Source: Phymorhynchus buccinoides
Taxonomy: Eukaryota; Mollusca; Gastropoda; Neogastropoda; Raphitomidae
Reading direction: 5' to 3'
DNA length: 64,000 nucleotides
Assembly: GCA_017654935.2 (NCBI GenBank)
Contig: CM065703.1
Coordinates: 42,277,188 to 42,341,187, forward strand
Shown here: positions 1 through 9,864 of the stretch, piece after piece
How positions within the stretch are numbered: position 1 is the stretch's first letter
How the letters are laid out: every line of letters begins with the position of its first letter
Made by a program: the position numbers and the translations under genes
The notes under the pieces: model-generated
Told to the model about the DNA's origin: nothing
The model's database searches: none
Seen by the model: the letters and a program-made list of their open reading frames with translations, nothing else

Positions 1-1084
1 TCTAATGCAGAAGGGAAGCTTTAACGACAGCCGGAAAGCATTCGACTTCCTGTTTCTATGGCCGCCATTGTGCACGGAGCTCGATTGAAGCCTAGTTTTG
101 ATCGATTTTCTTCGAATTTTTTGTGGAATTTTTTTTTCTCATCAGAAAGCGATAGACGACGATGTTATCGATGTTTTTACCCATAAATTGTGTGCCAATC
201 GTGCTTTTGGACTTAGTTATAGGAGCCAGAGTGAAGTGACTGTTGAGACTCATGCTAGTGCAGTGCCTACTATGGTTAACTTCGACTATCGATCGACCGG
301 TCATCTGCCGAGGATTCGGACACTATTTTAGACAGTGAATTGGGAGTTTCATTGATTTTTATCGGACTTAGAGTGGTTTAACACTTTATACAAACCATAG
401 AGATACTTTTCACACGAAAACGTCGATCGCGAATGATCGGCAATGAGACCGACAGGTGTGCATATCCGAACATAATTTTTACCTGTTGATTGCATTACTA
501 AAATAACCCTTACAGAAAGGCAAGTACTAAGTTTATTTTGAGCTTTTAATGTTTCTCTGATCATGTAAGTGACTTGTGTCTGCAATGTTTTAATAATAAA
601 CACACCACACTTTTTTTTTAGCATCTTTGTTGAACACCTTTTTTTGTATATTTCGATTTTCGTAATAATCAATAAAAAAATAAACACAAAATGTCAAATT
701 GGCAAAAATAACATTGTCAACAGTTGAACACAGAAAACAATATCATAGCAAGATTACTACAAAGTTTCATTAACTTTTATTCACAAATAATTTCAATATA
801 AATAATGTTTTGAATAAGCATACCCATTTCTAGTTCATTCTGCCAAATCCTTACAGGATTGTGGGCTTGGCTCAGCCACTTCTTTATAGGATGCTATATG
901 CTTTTCCATGCTTTCTAGGGTACTTAAACTACTTTTCTGCTCACTAATCATTAAAAAGTCTTCAGCTTCAGGGGGCGTTGCCCTGTACCCCACTGTACCC
1001 CACTGTACCCCACTGTACTCCACTGTACCCCACTGGGGGCCTACGTCAGCCCCCAGACCCCCGCCCCTCTTTTTCATTTCTAAA
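1..1084. other. Upstream non-coding sequence
   Basis: No exon is recognised. The stretch is AT-rich apart from 968-1040, where an 11-bp CCCCACTGTAC unit repeats about six times. A short ATG reading frame at 58 (+) runs about 40 codons but has no recognisable family. It probably belongs to an intron of the V-ATPase subunit a gene whose next exon starts at 1756. Confidence 0.4.
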
Positions 1085-1745
1085 ATGTGGCAGGTCTGCG
1101 TGCGTGTCTGTGCGTTTCTTGTCATTTTTCATGGCCCAAGTTGTATGCGTTGTTGTGTATGTGTTTGCGTGCGTGTGTTTGTGTGTGTCTGAATGTGCAA
1201 ATGTGTGCATATATGATTGTGCGTGTCTGTGTGCGTTTCTTGTCATTTTTCACGACCCAAGTTGTATGCGTTGTTGTTTGTGTGTGTGTCTGAATGTGCG
1301 AATGTGTGCATATATGATTGTGTGCATGCGTGCGTGTCTGTGTGCGTTTCTTGTAATTTTTCATGACCCAAATTGTATGCGTTGTTGTGTATGTGTTTGC
1401 GTGCGTGCGTTTGTGTGTGTCTGAATGTGCAAATGTGTGCATATATGATTGTACGTGTCTGTGTGCATTTCTTGTCATTTTTCACGACCCAAGTTGTATG
1501 CGTTGTTGTTTGTGTGTGTGTGTGAATGTGTGCATATATGATTGTGTGCATGCGTGCGTGTCTGTGTGCGTTTCTTGTAATTTTTTTCATGACCCAAATT
1601 GTATGCGTTGTTGTGTATGTGTTTGCGTGCGTGTGTTTGTGTGTGTCTGAATGTGCAAATGTGTGCATATATGATTGTACGTGTCTGTGTGCATTTCTTG
1701 TCATTTTTCACGACCCAAGTTGTATGCGTTGTGGTGTGTGTGTTG
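1085..1745. repeat. GT-rich minisatellite, about 6 units
   Basis: A block beginning TTTCTTGTCATTTTTCA recurs near 1117, 1237, 1347, 1469, 1571 and 1695 (spacing about 100-125 bp). The blocks are separated by GTGTGT-rich filler of varying length. Open frames on both strands here are only low-complexity translation (TH/CV-rich). The array runs to about 10 bp before the exon at 1756, so it may shape the polypyrimidine and branch region of that acceptor. Confidence 0.85.
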
Positions 1746-1755
1746 TGCGGCCCAG

Positions 1756-1874
1756 GTGTGGCAGATGGCCCTGAACAAGATAGCGTTCACCAACTCCATG
1801 AAGATGAAGCTCAGCATCATCATGGGCATCGCGCACATGTTCTTCGGCATCTCACTCAGCTTCCTCAACCACAG
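1756..1874 (+). CDS. ATP6V0A1: V-ATPase V0 subunit a, exon A (internal)
   Basis: Encodes VWQMALNKIAFTNSMKMKLS, then a hydrophobic stretch ending FLNHR. This is the first membrane-embedded segment after the cytosolic arm of the 100/116-kDa subunit a of the V-ATPase, the proton-translocating V0 sector of acidic organelles. In animal homologues the same place reads DP-W-x-x-A-x-NK-x-x-F-x-NS-x-KMK. The acceptor is CCCAG at 1751-1755 and the donor GT is at 1875. Length is 119 bp (39 codons plus 2 nt), and the two carried bases join the G at 3624 to finish Arg. Which paralogue (a1-a4 type) this is cannot be settled here. The N-terminal half of the protein lies upstream of the window. The 3' part of this exon is copied three more times downstream. 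Confidence 0.93.
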
Positions 1875-1935
1875 GTGAGCATTATCCTGGGCATTATAGG
1901 TGAGCATTATCCTGGGCATAGGGAGTATTATTCTG

Positions 1936-1985
1936 GGCATCACGCACATGTTCTTCGGCATCTCACTCAGCTTCCTCAACCACAG
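1936..1985 (+). repeat. Exon A 3'-edge duplicate 2 with donor
   Basis: A near-exact copy of the last 50 bp of exon A (GIAHMFFGISLSFLNHR-coding), followed by the same GTGAGCATTATCC donor context. It has no acceptor of its own. Reading through from exon A would stop at once, because AG+GTGAG gives AGG TGA. Confidence 0.9.
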
Positions 1986-2045
1986 GTGAGCATTATCCTG
2001 GGCATTATAGGGAGCATTATCCTGGGCATATGGAGCATTATCAAT

Positions 2046-2095
2046 GGCATCGCGCACATGTTCTTCGGCATCTCACTCAGCTTCCTCAACCACAG
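2046..2095 (+). repeat. Exon A 3'-edge duplicate 3 with donor
   Basis: Third copy of the exon A end plus GTGAGC donor, about 110 bp after the second, which itself is 111 bp after the genuine donor. The exon-like sequence is essentially unchanged, which suggests a recent origin or ongoing homogenisation. Confidence 0.9.
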
Positions 2096-2509
2096 GTGAG
2101 CATTATCCTGGGCATTATAGGGAGCATTATCCTGGGCATTATAGGGAGCATTATCCTGGGCATTATAGGGAGCATTATCCTGGGCATAGGGAGCATTATC
2201 CTGGACATATTAGGTGAGCATTATTCTGGGCATAGGGAGCATTATCCTGGACATATTAGGTTAGCATTATTCTGGGCATAGGGAGCATTATCCTGGGCAT
2301 TATAGGTGAGCATTATCCTGGGCATTATAGGGAGCATTATCCTGGGCATTATAGGGAGCATTATCCTGGGCATTATAGGGAGCATTATCCTGGGCATTAT
2401 AGGTGAGCATTATCCTGGGCATAGGGAGCATTATCCTGAACATATTAGGTGAGCATTATTCTGGGCATAGGGAGCATTATCCTGGACATATTAGGTGAGC
2501 ATTATTCTG

Positions 2510-2559
2510 GGCATCACGCACATGTTCTTCAGCATTTCACTCAGCTTCCTCAACCACAG
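2510..2559 (+). repeat. Exon A 3'-edge duplicate 4 with a different donor context
   Basis: Fourth copy, slightly diverged (CAGCATTTC instead of CGGCATCTC). It is followed by GTACAAATTTG rather than GTGAGC. The flank after this copy is ordinary unique intron, so this may be the original exon-intron junction and the others later insertions. That is inference. Confidence 0.85.
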
Positions 2560-3623
2560 GTACAAATTTGATGGCTTGGACTTGGGGTCAAAACAGACTA
2601 TCTTTAGATAGTCCATTGACATATTATTGAACTTATTACGAAAACAATAGCTTGTATAAAAAAAACCTGCTGAAATATAATAAGCAAAACCCGCTTTTTA
2701 TATTTCTGCAGTCATTGTTATTAGTTTTTGTAATAAATCCAATAATACGCCAATGGACTAGTCCGTTTTGACTCCAAGCCATCGATTAATAGTTCTCTCA
2801 CCTTGTGGCAGTTCTGTGCTTGTAGCTTCCTCTAATCTGCCACTCTCTTTGACTCTGCTTTTGCTTACTGTCATCATCTTCTGCCTTGCTGGTCCATTCT
2901 CCTGCCTTTGTTCTAGAAACTCTTACAAGGATTTTTTCTCCAGCTGAAGATGGGCCTGAATGCTGGGCCTACCGTAAATTTTTGGGGCTGTAAGGCGATA
3001 CTTTTTCCCCAGACTGACACCCCTGCGCCTTATAATATGATCGATAATATAATAAAATCAAGATTTTGTGTAAAACCCCCACAAAAAAACTTAAACTTTT
3101 TTTAATCTTTTTTTCTGTTTTATTCATCTTTATTTACAGGTAATCACTGTTTATTATGCATGAATGTTGAAGCATATATGTATATATATGAATGTTATTT
3201 GAAGAAGGAATAAAATGTTTAATACCAAGATTTTGTGTACAATTTTGGGTGTGCGCATTATTTATAGTCGGTGAAATGGTAACTATTTCTTATTTAGGTG
3301 CATAACAGTTGCATGAGGCATCAGCGCTCATATGATGGGAAACTTGTCTAAGCCATGGACTATGAGCAGGACTTCATGTTGTTGTTTTGTGCTGGGGCAG
3401 TGGGTGGATGCCTCGTGCCTCCATACGGGGAGCTGGACGACCCCACCCCCTCCAAGAGTCTCTACCCATGTGGATGCCGGGGGGGGTTCTTCCGTAAAAA
3501 TAGTTCCCCCACCTTCTTGAAGTGTTCTGTGCTTGTAACTTTCTCTGACTGTCAATCTGTTCTGACTTATACCTGACTTACGGCATCTGCTTGCCTTGTC
3601 TTGTTTTTGTTTTTCTCCTCCAG
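2560..3623. other. Intron A-B with a nested repeat
   Basis: Intron between the subunit a exons. It holds a dispersed repeat (about 2806-2969 continuing at 3282-3345) that is interrupted by the inverted-repeat element at 2970-3281. A related fragment lies at about 3417-3575. A polypyrimidine tract and CAG precede the exon at 3624. No coding sequence was seen. Confidence 0.7.
2970..3281 (+). mobile_element. TA-flanked MITE, GGCGATAC family
   Basis: Carries the GTAAGGCGATACTTTTTCC block near its left end and ends ATAGTCGGTGAAATGGTA. The same block occurs near 9890, 15480, 17440 and 20125 and inverted near 29860. It is flanked by TA and splits another repeat family, so it inserted later. No transposase was seen. 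Confidence 0.7.
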
Positions 3624-3775
3624 GTATTTCCAGAAGCCGCTGAACATCATGTGTGAGTTTGTGCCCAGCCTGCTGTTCCTGTTCTGCATGTTCGGGTTCC
3701 TGGTGCTGCGCATCTTCCACAAGTGGGTCACCTACGACTCAAGCATGAGCCAGCAGGCTCCCAGCCTCCTCATTG
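3624..3775 (+). CDS. ATP6V0A1: V-ATPase V0 subunit a, exon B
   Basis: Encodes (R)YFQKPLNIMCEFVPSLLF, a strongly hydrophobic transmembrane helix, then LRIFHKWVTYDSSMSQQAPSL. Homologues show YF-x-KPLNI followed by two hydrophobic blocks and an FHKW-type motif, which is the canonical V0 a-subunit membrane region. The acceptor is TCCAG at 3619-3623. Exon length is 152 bp; two bases carried in and one carried out keep frame with exons A and C. The donor is ATTG|GTCAGT with GT at 3776. The intron begins immediately with (ATC)n repeats and contains two further copies of this exon's 3' edge. Confidence 0.93.
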
Positions 3776-3862
3776 GTCAGTTATTATCATTATCATCATC
3801 ATTGTCATTATCATCATCATCATCATCGTTATTGTCATCATCATCATCATCATTGTTATCGT

Positions 3863-3927
3863 CATCTTCCACAAGTGGGTCAGATACGACTTCACCATGA
3901 GCCAGCAGGCTCCCAGCCTCCTCATTG
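3863..3927 (+). repeat. Exon B 3'-edge duplicate 2 with donor
   Basis: Copy of the last 65 bp or so of exon B (IFHKWVRYDFTMSQQAPSLLI in the same phase), followed by GTCAGTTATTATC exactly as at the genuine donor. Two codons differ (T to R, S to F). Confidence 0.9.
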
Positions 3928-3993
3928 GTCAGTTATTATCATCAGCATTGACGATGTTATCATCATCGTCATCATCATCATCATCGTTACCGT

Positions 3994-4058
3994 CATCTTC
4001 CACAAGTGGGTCACCTACGACTCCACCATGAGCCAACAGGCTCCGAGCCTCCTCATTG
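3994..4058 (+). repeat. Exon B 3'-edge duplicate 3 with donor
   Basis: Third copy of the exon B end (IFHKWVTYDSTMSQQAPSLLI), again with a GTCAGTTATT donor, about 131 bp after copy 2. It keeps the coding sense almost perfectly although no acceptor precedes it. Confidence 0.9.
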
Positions 4059-4096
4059 GTCAGTTATTTATCATTATCGTCATCGTTGTTGTCATT

Positions 4097-4128
<32 letters not shown>

Positions 4129-4318
4129 CATTTCTTTCTGTGTCTTCTCAATGCTGAGTCAGTTCTAGCTCTGTTCTATTGTGTTTAATCGAGGCTTCTG
4201 TATTTCTGTGCCAGGATCGCTAATTGCTGAGCTTATTGTCAAATGACTGCTGCTTCGATGGCTTAAAAGGCCTGCCCAGTGCTGAGTTGACATCTTTTTA
4301 TTATCAGAGAACTGTGTT

Positions 4319-4537
4319 CAGGGCTCCCAGGGACCCCCATTTGGGGGTCTACGAAGCACGAAAATTCTAAAGGACCCTCTAAAAAGAATGTGCAGGGGGT
4401 CCCAGGGATGCACTAGAAAAGTTCTTTTTAGCATTAGCAATGCCACTGGGACCCTCTATCCCGCCTCTAGGACCCTTTATGCTGTAAGTGAAGGAGTCCC
4501 TGGGACCCCTTGTTTTGCGGGACGATTGGGAGCCCTG
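4319..4537 (+). mobile_element. hAT-like MITE (CAGGGCTCCC family)
   Basis: Begins CAGGGCTCCCAG and ends TTGGGAGCCCTG, so the termini are inverted repeats of the hAT CAGGG type. The interior (ACCCCCATTTGGGGGTC) is shared with the copy at 15189-15406. It carries no protein. It lies directly before the exon at 4612. Confidence 0.8.
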
Positions 4538-4611
4538 GGTGTTGTTGAGGTGGTGGTGTGTTATTGTTTCGTGTTGTGTTCAAGTGTGTGGGGTGTGTGT
4601 TCTGGCTGCAG

Positions 4612-4685
4612 GGGCCATCAACATGTTCCTCTTCAACTACAATGAGCCCAACAGCCCTGATGTCTACCACATCTCGTCGGGACTG
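4612..4685 (+). CDS. ATP6V0A1: V-ATPase V0 subunit a, exon C
   Basis: Encodes (G)AINMFLFNYNEPNSPDVYHI then SSGL. Homologues continue LLI-x-x-INMFLF, followed by a short luminal loop of variable sequence, as here. The acceptor is CTGCAG ending at 4611. The first two bases finish Gly after exon B's ATTG. The exon ends in complete codon CTG before GTCAGT (GT at 4686), matching the zero-phase start of exon D. A very long TCTG-rich minisatellite begins about 15 bp after the donor. Confidence 0.93.
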
Positions 4686-4699
4686 GTCAGTTTCCCCGC

Positions 4700-6290
4700 C
4701 TGTCCGGTTGTCTTTCCTTCTGTCTGTCTGTCTCCTCTGCCCTGTCCGGTTGTCTTTCCTTCTGTCTGTTCTTTTGCCTTTTCCCTGTCCTGTCTGTCTG
4801 TCTGTTCTTTTGCCTTTTCCCTGTCCTGTCTGTCTGTCTGTTCTTCTGCCTTTTCCCTGTCCTGTCTGTCTGTCTGTTCTTTTGCCTTTTCCCTGTCCTG
4901 TCTGTCTGTCTGTTCTTTTGCCTTTTCCCTGTCCTGTCTGTCTGTCTGTCTGTTCTTCTGCCTTTTCCCTGTCCTGTCTGTCTGTCTGTCTGTTCTTCTG
5001 CCTTTTCCCTGTCCTGTCTGTCTGTCTGTCTGTTCTTCTGCCTTTTCCCTGTCCTGTCTGTCTGTCTGTCTGTTCTTCTGCCTTTTCCCTGTCCTGTCTG
5101 TGTCTGTCTGTTCTTCTGCCTTTTCCCTGTCCTGTCTGTCTGTCTGTTCTGTCTGTCTTTTCCCTGTCCTGTCTTTTCTTTCCTTCTCCTGTCTATCTGT
5201 CTGTTCTTCTGTCCCTGTCCTGTCTGTCTGTTCTTCTGCCTTTTCCCTGTCCTGTCTTTGTCTTTCCTTCTCCGTCTATCTGTCTGTTCTTCTGCCTTTT
5301 CCCTGTCCTGTCTGTCTGTTCTTCTGCCTTTTCTGTCCTGTCTTTGTCTTTCCCTGTCTATCTGTCTGTTCTTCTGCCCTTTCCCTGTCCTGTCTGTCTG
5401 TTCTGTCTGTTCTTCTGCCTTCTTTCCTGTCCTGTCTGTCTGTTCTTCTGCCTTTTCCCTGTCCTGTCTTTGTCTTTCCTTCTCCGTCTATCTGTCTGTT
5501 CTTCTGCCTTTTCCCTGTCCTGTCTTTGTCTCTGTCTATCTGTCTGTTCTTCTGCCTTTTCCCTGTCCTGTCTTTGTCTTTCCTTCTCCGTCTATCTGTC
5601 TGTTCTTCTGCCCTTTCCCTGTCCTGTCTTTGTCTTTCCTTCTCCATCTGTCTGTCTGTTCTTCTGCCCTTTCCCTGTCCTGTCTTTGTCTTTCCTTCTC
5701 CATCTATCTGTCTGTTCTTCTGCCCTTTCCCTGTCCTGTCTTTGTCTTTCCTTCTCCGTCTATCTGTCTGTTCTTCTGCCTTTTCCCTGTCCTGTCTTTG
5801 TCTTTCCTTCTCCATCTATCTGTCTGTTCTTCTGCCCTTTCCCTGTCCTGTCTTTGTCTTTCCTTCTCCATCTGTCTGTCTGTTCTTCTGCCCTTTCCCT
5901 GTCCTGTCTTTGTCTTTCCTTCTCCATCTATCTGTCTGTTCTTCTGCCCTTTCCCTGTCCTGTCTTTGTCTTTCCTTCTCCATCTATCTGTCTGTTCTTC
6001 TGCCCTTTCCCTGTCCTGTCTTTGTCTTTCCTTCTCCATCTATCTGTCTGTTCTTCTGCCCTTTCCCTGTCCTGTCTTTGTCTTTCCTTCTCCATCTGTC
6101 TGTCTGTTCTTCTGCCCTTTCCCTGTCCTGTCTTTGTCTTTCCTTCTCCGTCTATCTGTCTGTTCTTCTGCCTTTTCCCTGTCCTGTCTTTGTCTTTCCT
6201 TCTCCGTCTATCTGTCTGTTCTTCTGCCCTTTCCCTGTCCTGTCTGTTTGTTTTTCTGTCTGTCTGTCCTCTATCTTGTCCGTTAGTCTA
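4700..6290. repeat. TCTG-rich minisatellite, about 1.6 kb
   Basis: Units are built from CTGTCTGTTCTTCTGCC plus TTTTCCCTGTCCTG. They are 38-46 bp in the first third and 56 bp in the rest, where a CTTTGTCTTTCCTTCTCC segment has been added. The large open frames here in all three forward frames (FSLSCLSVC-type) are repeat translation, not genes. Confidence 0.95.
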
Positions 6291-7131
6291 TCTGTCCTCT
6301 CTATTCTGTGGCGCATCTTCTTTTTGACATCTTCTTTGTTCTTGTAATATTGTTCTCCATCTTCTCTACAACATCATAATTAGCAACATGTGAGGATAAT
6401 CTCTATCATCAATACTTTCATCTTCTTCTTCGTCATCTCCTTCCTCCTCTTCCTCCTCCTTATGATTATTATTAATGCTTCACAGCATTGGCATAAGGCT
6501 GTGTTGGACCAATTGACATAAGCTGGAGCACTGAGGCTACATCAAAGTGTTTTGCTCTGCATAGTTATGCGGGGTTTGTCCTTAGCCATGGCAAGCTCTC
6601 ATGTTACTGTTGGCCCCTACTACAGGCTAATGTCAGCCAATGATAAAAGCCATTTGAGCAAAGGGCTGTAGTACTAGCATTCTGTTAACTCTTCTAGCGC
6701 CATGTATTTTTTTAACTTTCTTGGTTGTTCGTTGCATCTCAACCGACAAGAGGGGAGTAACTATTTTTTTTCGAGTGCGCATGCATTGCTTTAACAGAAC
6801 TAATCACTGACAAACTCTGAAAATAGACAAACTAATGGCAGGGCACTCGGCAGTGAATGTCTTTGCATTTGGTGGGAGTGAAGTGTGATGTGCTAGAAGA
6901 GTTAATGTTAGGCTGTGTACACACATAAGCGGATATTCCATGCGGAAACCCGTGCGCAATCCATAACTAAGTCAATCAAAGAAGGGAAAAGATTTGCGCG
7001 CGTGTCCGAATTTCCCCATATATATGTGTAAACTTTTATCCTTCTTTCTTCCACTTATTTAGGGTTTTCCGTACGGAACTTACGCGTCTCATGTGAACCC
7101 AGCCTTAGTATGATGACCGTTTTTATCACAG
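6291..7131. other. Intron C-D remainder
   Basis: Ordinary AT-rich intron with a short TCTTCTTCTTC tract near 6420. No recognisable gene. A fragment around 6910-7080 (GCGGATATTCCATGCGGAAACC) has a relative at 18460-18515, so it is part of a dispersed repeat. Confidence 0.5.
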
Positions 7132-7194
7132 AAAGGGTTCCAGTGTTTTCTGGTGGCTATTGCGGTGCTGTGTGTGCGCTGGATGATGCTGTTT
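7132..7194 (+). repeat. Exon D duplicate 1 (decayed mini-exon)
   Basis: Preceded by a CACAG acceptor and encodes KGFQCFLVAIAVLCVRWMML plus F, then GTGTGAG. It matches the first 21 codons of exon D but has Arg in place of the conserved Pro (CVPW to CVRW). Read onward it stops at 7198. A GTGAGT-like donor follows, so it could behave as a 63-nt in-frame exon. Confidence 0.85.
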
Positions 7195-7255
7195 GTGTGA
7201 GTTGTAATGCTATGTTGTTGTAGTTAATGTTAGTATGATGACTGTTTCATCACAG

Positions 7256-7318
7256 AAAGGGTTCCAGTGTTTCCTGGTGGTGATAGCGGCGCTGTGTGTG
7301 CGCTGGATGATGCTGTGT
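7256..7318 (+). repeat. Exon D duplicate 2 (decayed mini-exon)
   Basis: Second upstream copy, exactly 124 bp after the first and 124 bp before exon D. It has the same acceptor and the same CVRW change, and is otherwise identical to exon D for its first 15 codons. It is also followed by GTGTGAGTTG. Confidence 0.87.
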
Positions 7319-7379
7319 GTGTGAGTTGTAATGCTATGTTGTTGTAGTTAATGTTAGTATGATGACTGTTTCATCACAG

Positions 7380-7481
7380 AAAGGGTTCCAGTGTTTCCTG
7401 GTGGTGATAGCGGCGCTGTGTGTGCCATGGATGATGTTCTTCAAGCCGTTCTACCTGCGGCACCAGGCCAAGTTTGGACAG
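7380..7481 (+). CDS. ATP6V0A1: V-ATPase V0 subunit a, exon D
   Basis: Encodes KGFQCFLVVIAALCVPWMMF then FKPFYLRHQAKFGQ (34 codons). This matches the next transmembrane helix and cytosolic turn of subunit a; homologues read KG-x-Q-x-x-LV-x-x-A-x-x-CVPWM-x-x-x-KP. Acceptor TCACAG ends at 7379; donor CAG|GTGAGA has GT at 7482. Phase zero at both ends. The acceptor and first 60 bp are triplicated upstream in 124-bp steps, but only this copy keeps the conserved Pro-Trp and the full helix. Confidence 0.93.
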
Positions 7482-7624
7482 GTGAGAAACCCAGGTGTCT
7501 TCTCTCTGCTCTTCACTCGCACCCTCTCTGTCAATCGTCCTTTTCTTCTTTTATGTATGATTATGTGAGGGTGCTTGGGAAAGCCCCGTACAAGATTTTG
7601 AGTTAAACAATAGTCAGTAATCTA

Positions 7625-7860
7625 TTAACCCTTTCACCGCCAATGTCGCATTTATGCACCGCAATGGTTTAACACCCATGTCACTAAAAGGAATCAAATC
7701 ATGACCTGTTATCTGAAGACCCTATTTTCTTGATTTTGGGAGGTACGGATAGGCCTAATGTCACAGAGATATTCCCAATATTGCGGATGATTTTATTTCT
7801 CTACCCAGTTAAGTTTATTGGTATTTTGGGCTGAGAAATGGCTGGCGGCGAAAGGGTTAA
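7625..7860 (+). mobile_element. piggyBac-like MITE, family 1
   Basis: Ends TTAACCCTTTCACCGCCA and TGGCGGCGAAAGGGTTAA, perfect inverted repeats bounded by TTAA, the target site used by piggyBac elements. Other copies lie near 9207, 29494, 35536, 52603, 52804 and 59996. The interior has no open frame. Confidence 0.85.
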
Positions 7861-7954
7861 AGTATTCACTCTCCGACTAAGGTATTCTACACTAAACCTT
7901 AATATCAAGTCGAAACTTGAATGGTTTATTTCTTTATTCTTTAAACCCAGTCTT

Positions 7955-8685
7955 TTAAGGTGGCACACTACACTTTGGGGGGGCAGTTTTTGTTCATGTT
8001 TGTTTCTCGGGATCTAATAAAGATATCCACATGAAACTTTGCACACTGATACAGAACATGACCCTGACCATACATGCCAAATGTGAAGACTGTGTGTGAA
8101 AGCACTATGAAACTATGGAGTCCACTTAAAAACAAATTCTCACAAAATCTTAGCCCCTCATCAGTGCTGGAATGAAGCACTCATGGTGATGCTGATTCTC
8201 TGTTCACTTTCCTAAGAATCAAAGAGTGCAATAAGCATTAGCTTAGCATGTCTGGGTTGTTAACTCGCGTTATTTGTCTCAAGCGAGATCCTGTGAATCT
8301 TTTTAACTATCGTTTGATGAGACAAAGAATGCGAGTTAACAACTCAGACATGCTCATTTTATGACTATTGCACTCTTTGATGTCGTAGGAAAATGGACAC
8401 ATGATCAGCATCACCATGCAGTACTTGAATCCAGCGCTGTTGAGGGGCTAAGATTTTGTGTGACATTTTTTTTAAGGTGGACTCCATACTTTCATAATGC
8501 CTTCACACAGAGTCTTCAAATTTGGCATATGTAATGGTCAGGGTCATGTTCTGTATCAGTGTGCAAAATTTCATGTAGATATCTGTATTAGATCCCGAGA
8601 AACAAAACAACAAATAGCCCAAAACGTCTTTGGTATTTTTGGTATCACCTTTTTTTCCCCCAGTGTGGCGTTTCCTTGAAACAAC
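7955..8685. mobile_element. Long foldback element, about 330-bp arms
   Basis: Sequence at 7966-8270 returns in inverted order at 8330-8670 (for example GAACATGACCCTGACCAT near 8057 against ATGGTCAGGGTCATGTTC near 8533). The centre is near 8300. The arms are about 80-90% alike by eye. There is no transposase frame, so it is a palindromic non-autonomous transposon. Confidence 0.8.
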
Positions 8686-9206
8686 TGAAATCAAACCCAG
8701 CAAAGAAATTCCAGTTCTGAATGAAAATGGAGTTTGACGTCCTCTTGGTCTGAATCAGACACATATGGGACATTTGTAAATACAAATATGGTGGGAACAA
8801 TACTGGAGGCAATGCCCGGAGGCAGTACGAAACCAGTAAAGTCCCATTTTTTTTTTATTAATACAGATAGCTGTAGCGGTGACCACGCCTTGGTTAAACC
8901 TCATCGGCTATGGCACCGCCACAAGTTATACAATTTTTTGAAATTCCAGTTCTGGTTTTTTTCCTGCTTACCTATGTTCTTCTTAGCCATCTCCTGCAGA
9001 AGCAAAATCTCAATTTGTGTTAAAAAAAATGGCATTATATCTAATCTGTATTTAAAGAATTTTGAACACAAACACTGAAAGCAACAAAAAAAAGCTAGTT
9101 TCAAAACTTTTTAATATGGTTTCTTCGTGCACTATCGTATTAACACACTGCTCTTTCTGTTGATTTTTGTGGAGGTTGCAGCGTGTGATGACATTTTTTA
9201 CCCTCT

Positions 9207-9437
9207 TTAACCCTTTCACCGCCAATGTCACATTTGTGCACCACAATGGCTTAACACCCATGTTACTACAAAGCATCAAATCAGGGCCTGTTATCTGAAG
9301 AAAGTTTGGGAGGTAAGGATAGGCCTAATGTTGTTCATGTCACAGATGAATTCGCAATATTGTACCCAAAACAAATCTACCCAGGTAAGTTTAATGGTAT
9401 TTTTTGGCAGAAACATGGCTGGCGGCGAAAGGGTTAA
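9207..9437 (+). mobile_element. piggyBac-like MITE, family 1
   Basis: Same TTAA-CCCTTTCACCGCC termini and interior as the 7625 copy; the right end GGCGGCGAAAGGGTTAA is intact. Confidence 0.85.
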
Positions 9438-9754
9438 ACTGTTTTGATTATGTCTTGTTTTGCTTCTCTGAGTCTGATGCTGTTATACTTTATGGGTTTG
9501 TCATTTTTTAGTGTTGTGTGTGATGCCGATTTGCTGTGCCGATATCATAACAAAAAAACGTTGATTAACTTTGTGGGGTGCAGGTTTATTAAATGAACGT
9601 AGTTTAACATCCTAAACGATGCAGGTTAACTGAAAAAGCTGCTCAAGTATGTGAATGTACAATTTTATAAAAAAAATTCTCAAAAAACATTGTGACACTG
9701 TGAATATGAATACCCATATAGTTTTTGTGTGCGTCTGTATATGCACGCACACAC

Positions 9755-9840
9755 ATACCAACCTAATTACACTTGCACGCACACACACACATACACACAC
9801 ACACACATGCACACACACACACACACACGCACACACACAC
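9755..9840. repeat. (CA)n microsatellite
   Basis: CA dinucleotide tract with GCAC interruptions. The small open frames here are repeat translation. Confidence 0.9.
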
Positions 9841-9864
9841 TGTTAGAAGCAAAAGTGCTCAAGA

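Larger units (their letters stand above)
1875..2509 (+). repeat. Minisatellite resembling coding sequence of exon A
   Basis: About 24-bp units of the form GAGCATTATCCTGGGCATTA repeat across the intron start, with a variant unit ending GACATATTAGG. The core closely matches the exon A bases coding LSIIMGI (about 15 of 18 positions), so the array may have grown from a copied exon fragment. Three further copies of the exon's 3' edge are embedded in or end this array. Confidence 0.85.
3776..4136. repeat. (ATC)n microsatellite after exon B
   Basis: Imperfect ATC/ATT trinucleotide tract forming the start of the intron. It is interrupted by the two exon B edge copies and contains no gene. Confidence 0.85.

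Noticed and set aside
98..331. 77-codon + strand and 70-codon - strand frames at the window start
   Set aside because: Overlapping on opposite strands, no recognisable motif, no splice context.
4488..6347. Very long open frames (over 580 codons) in several forward frames
   Set aside because: All translate the same TCTG-rich minisatellite (SLSCLSVC units); unit lengths without stops explain them.
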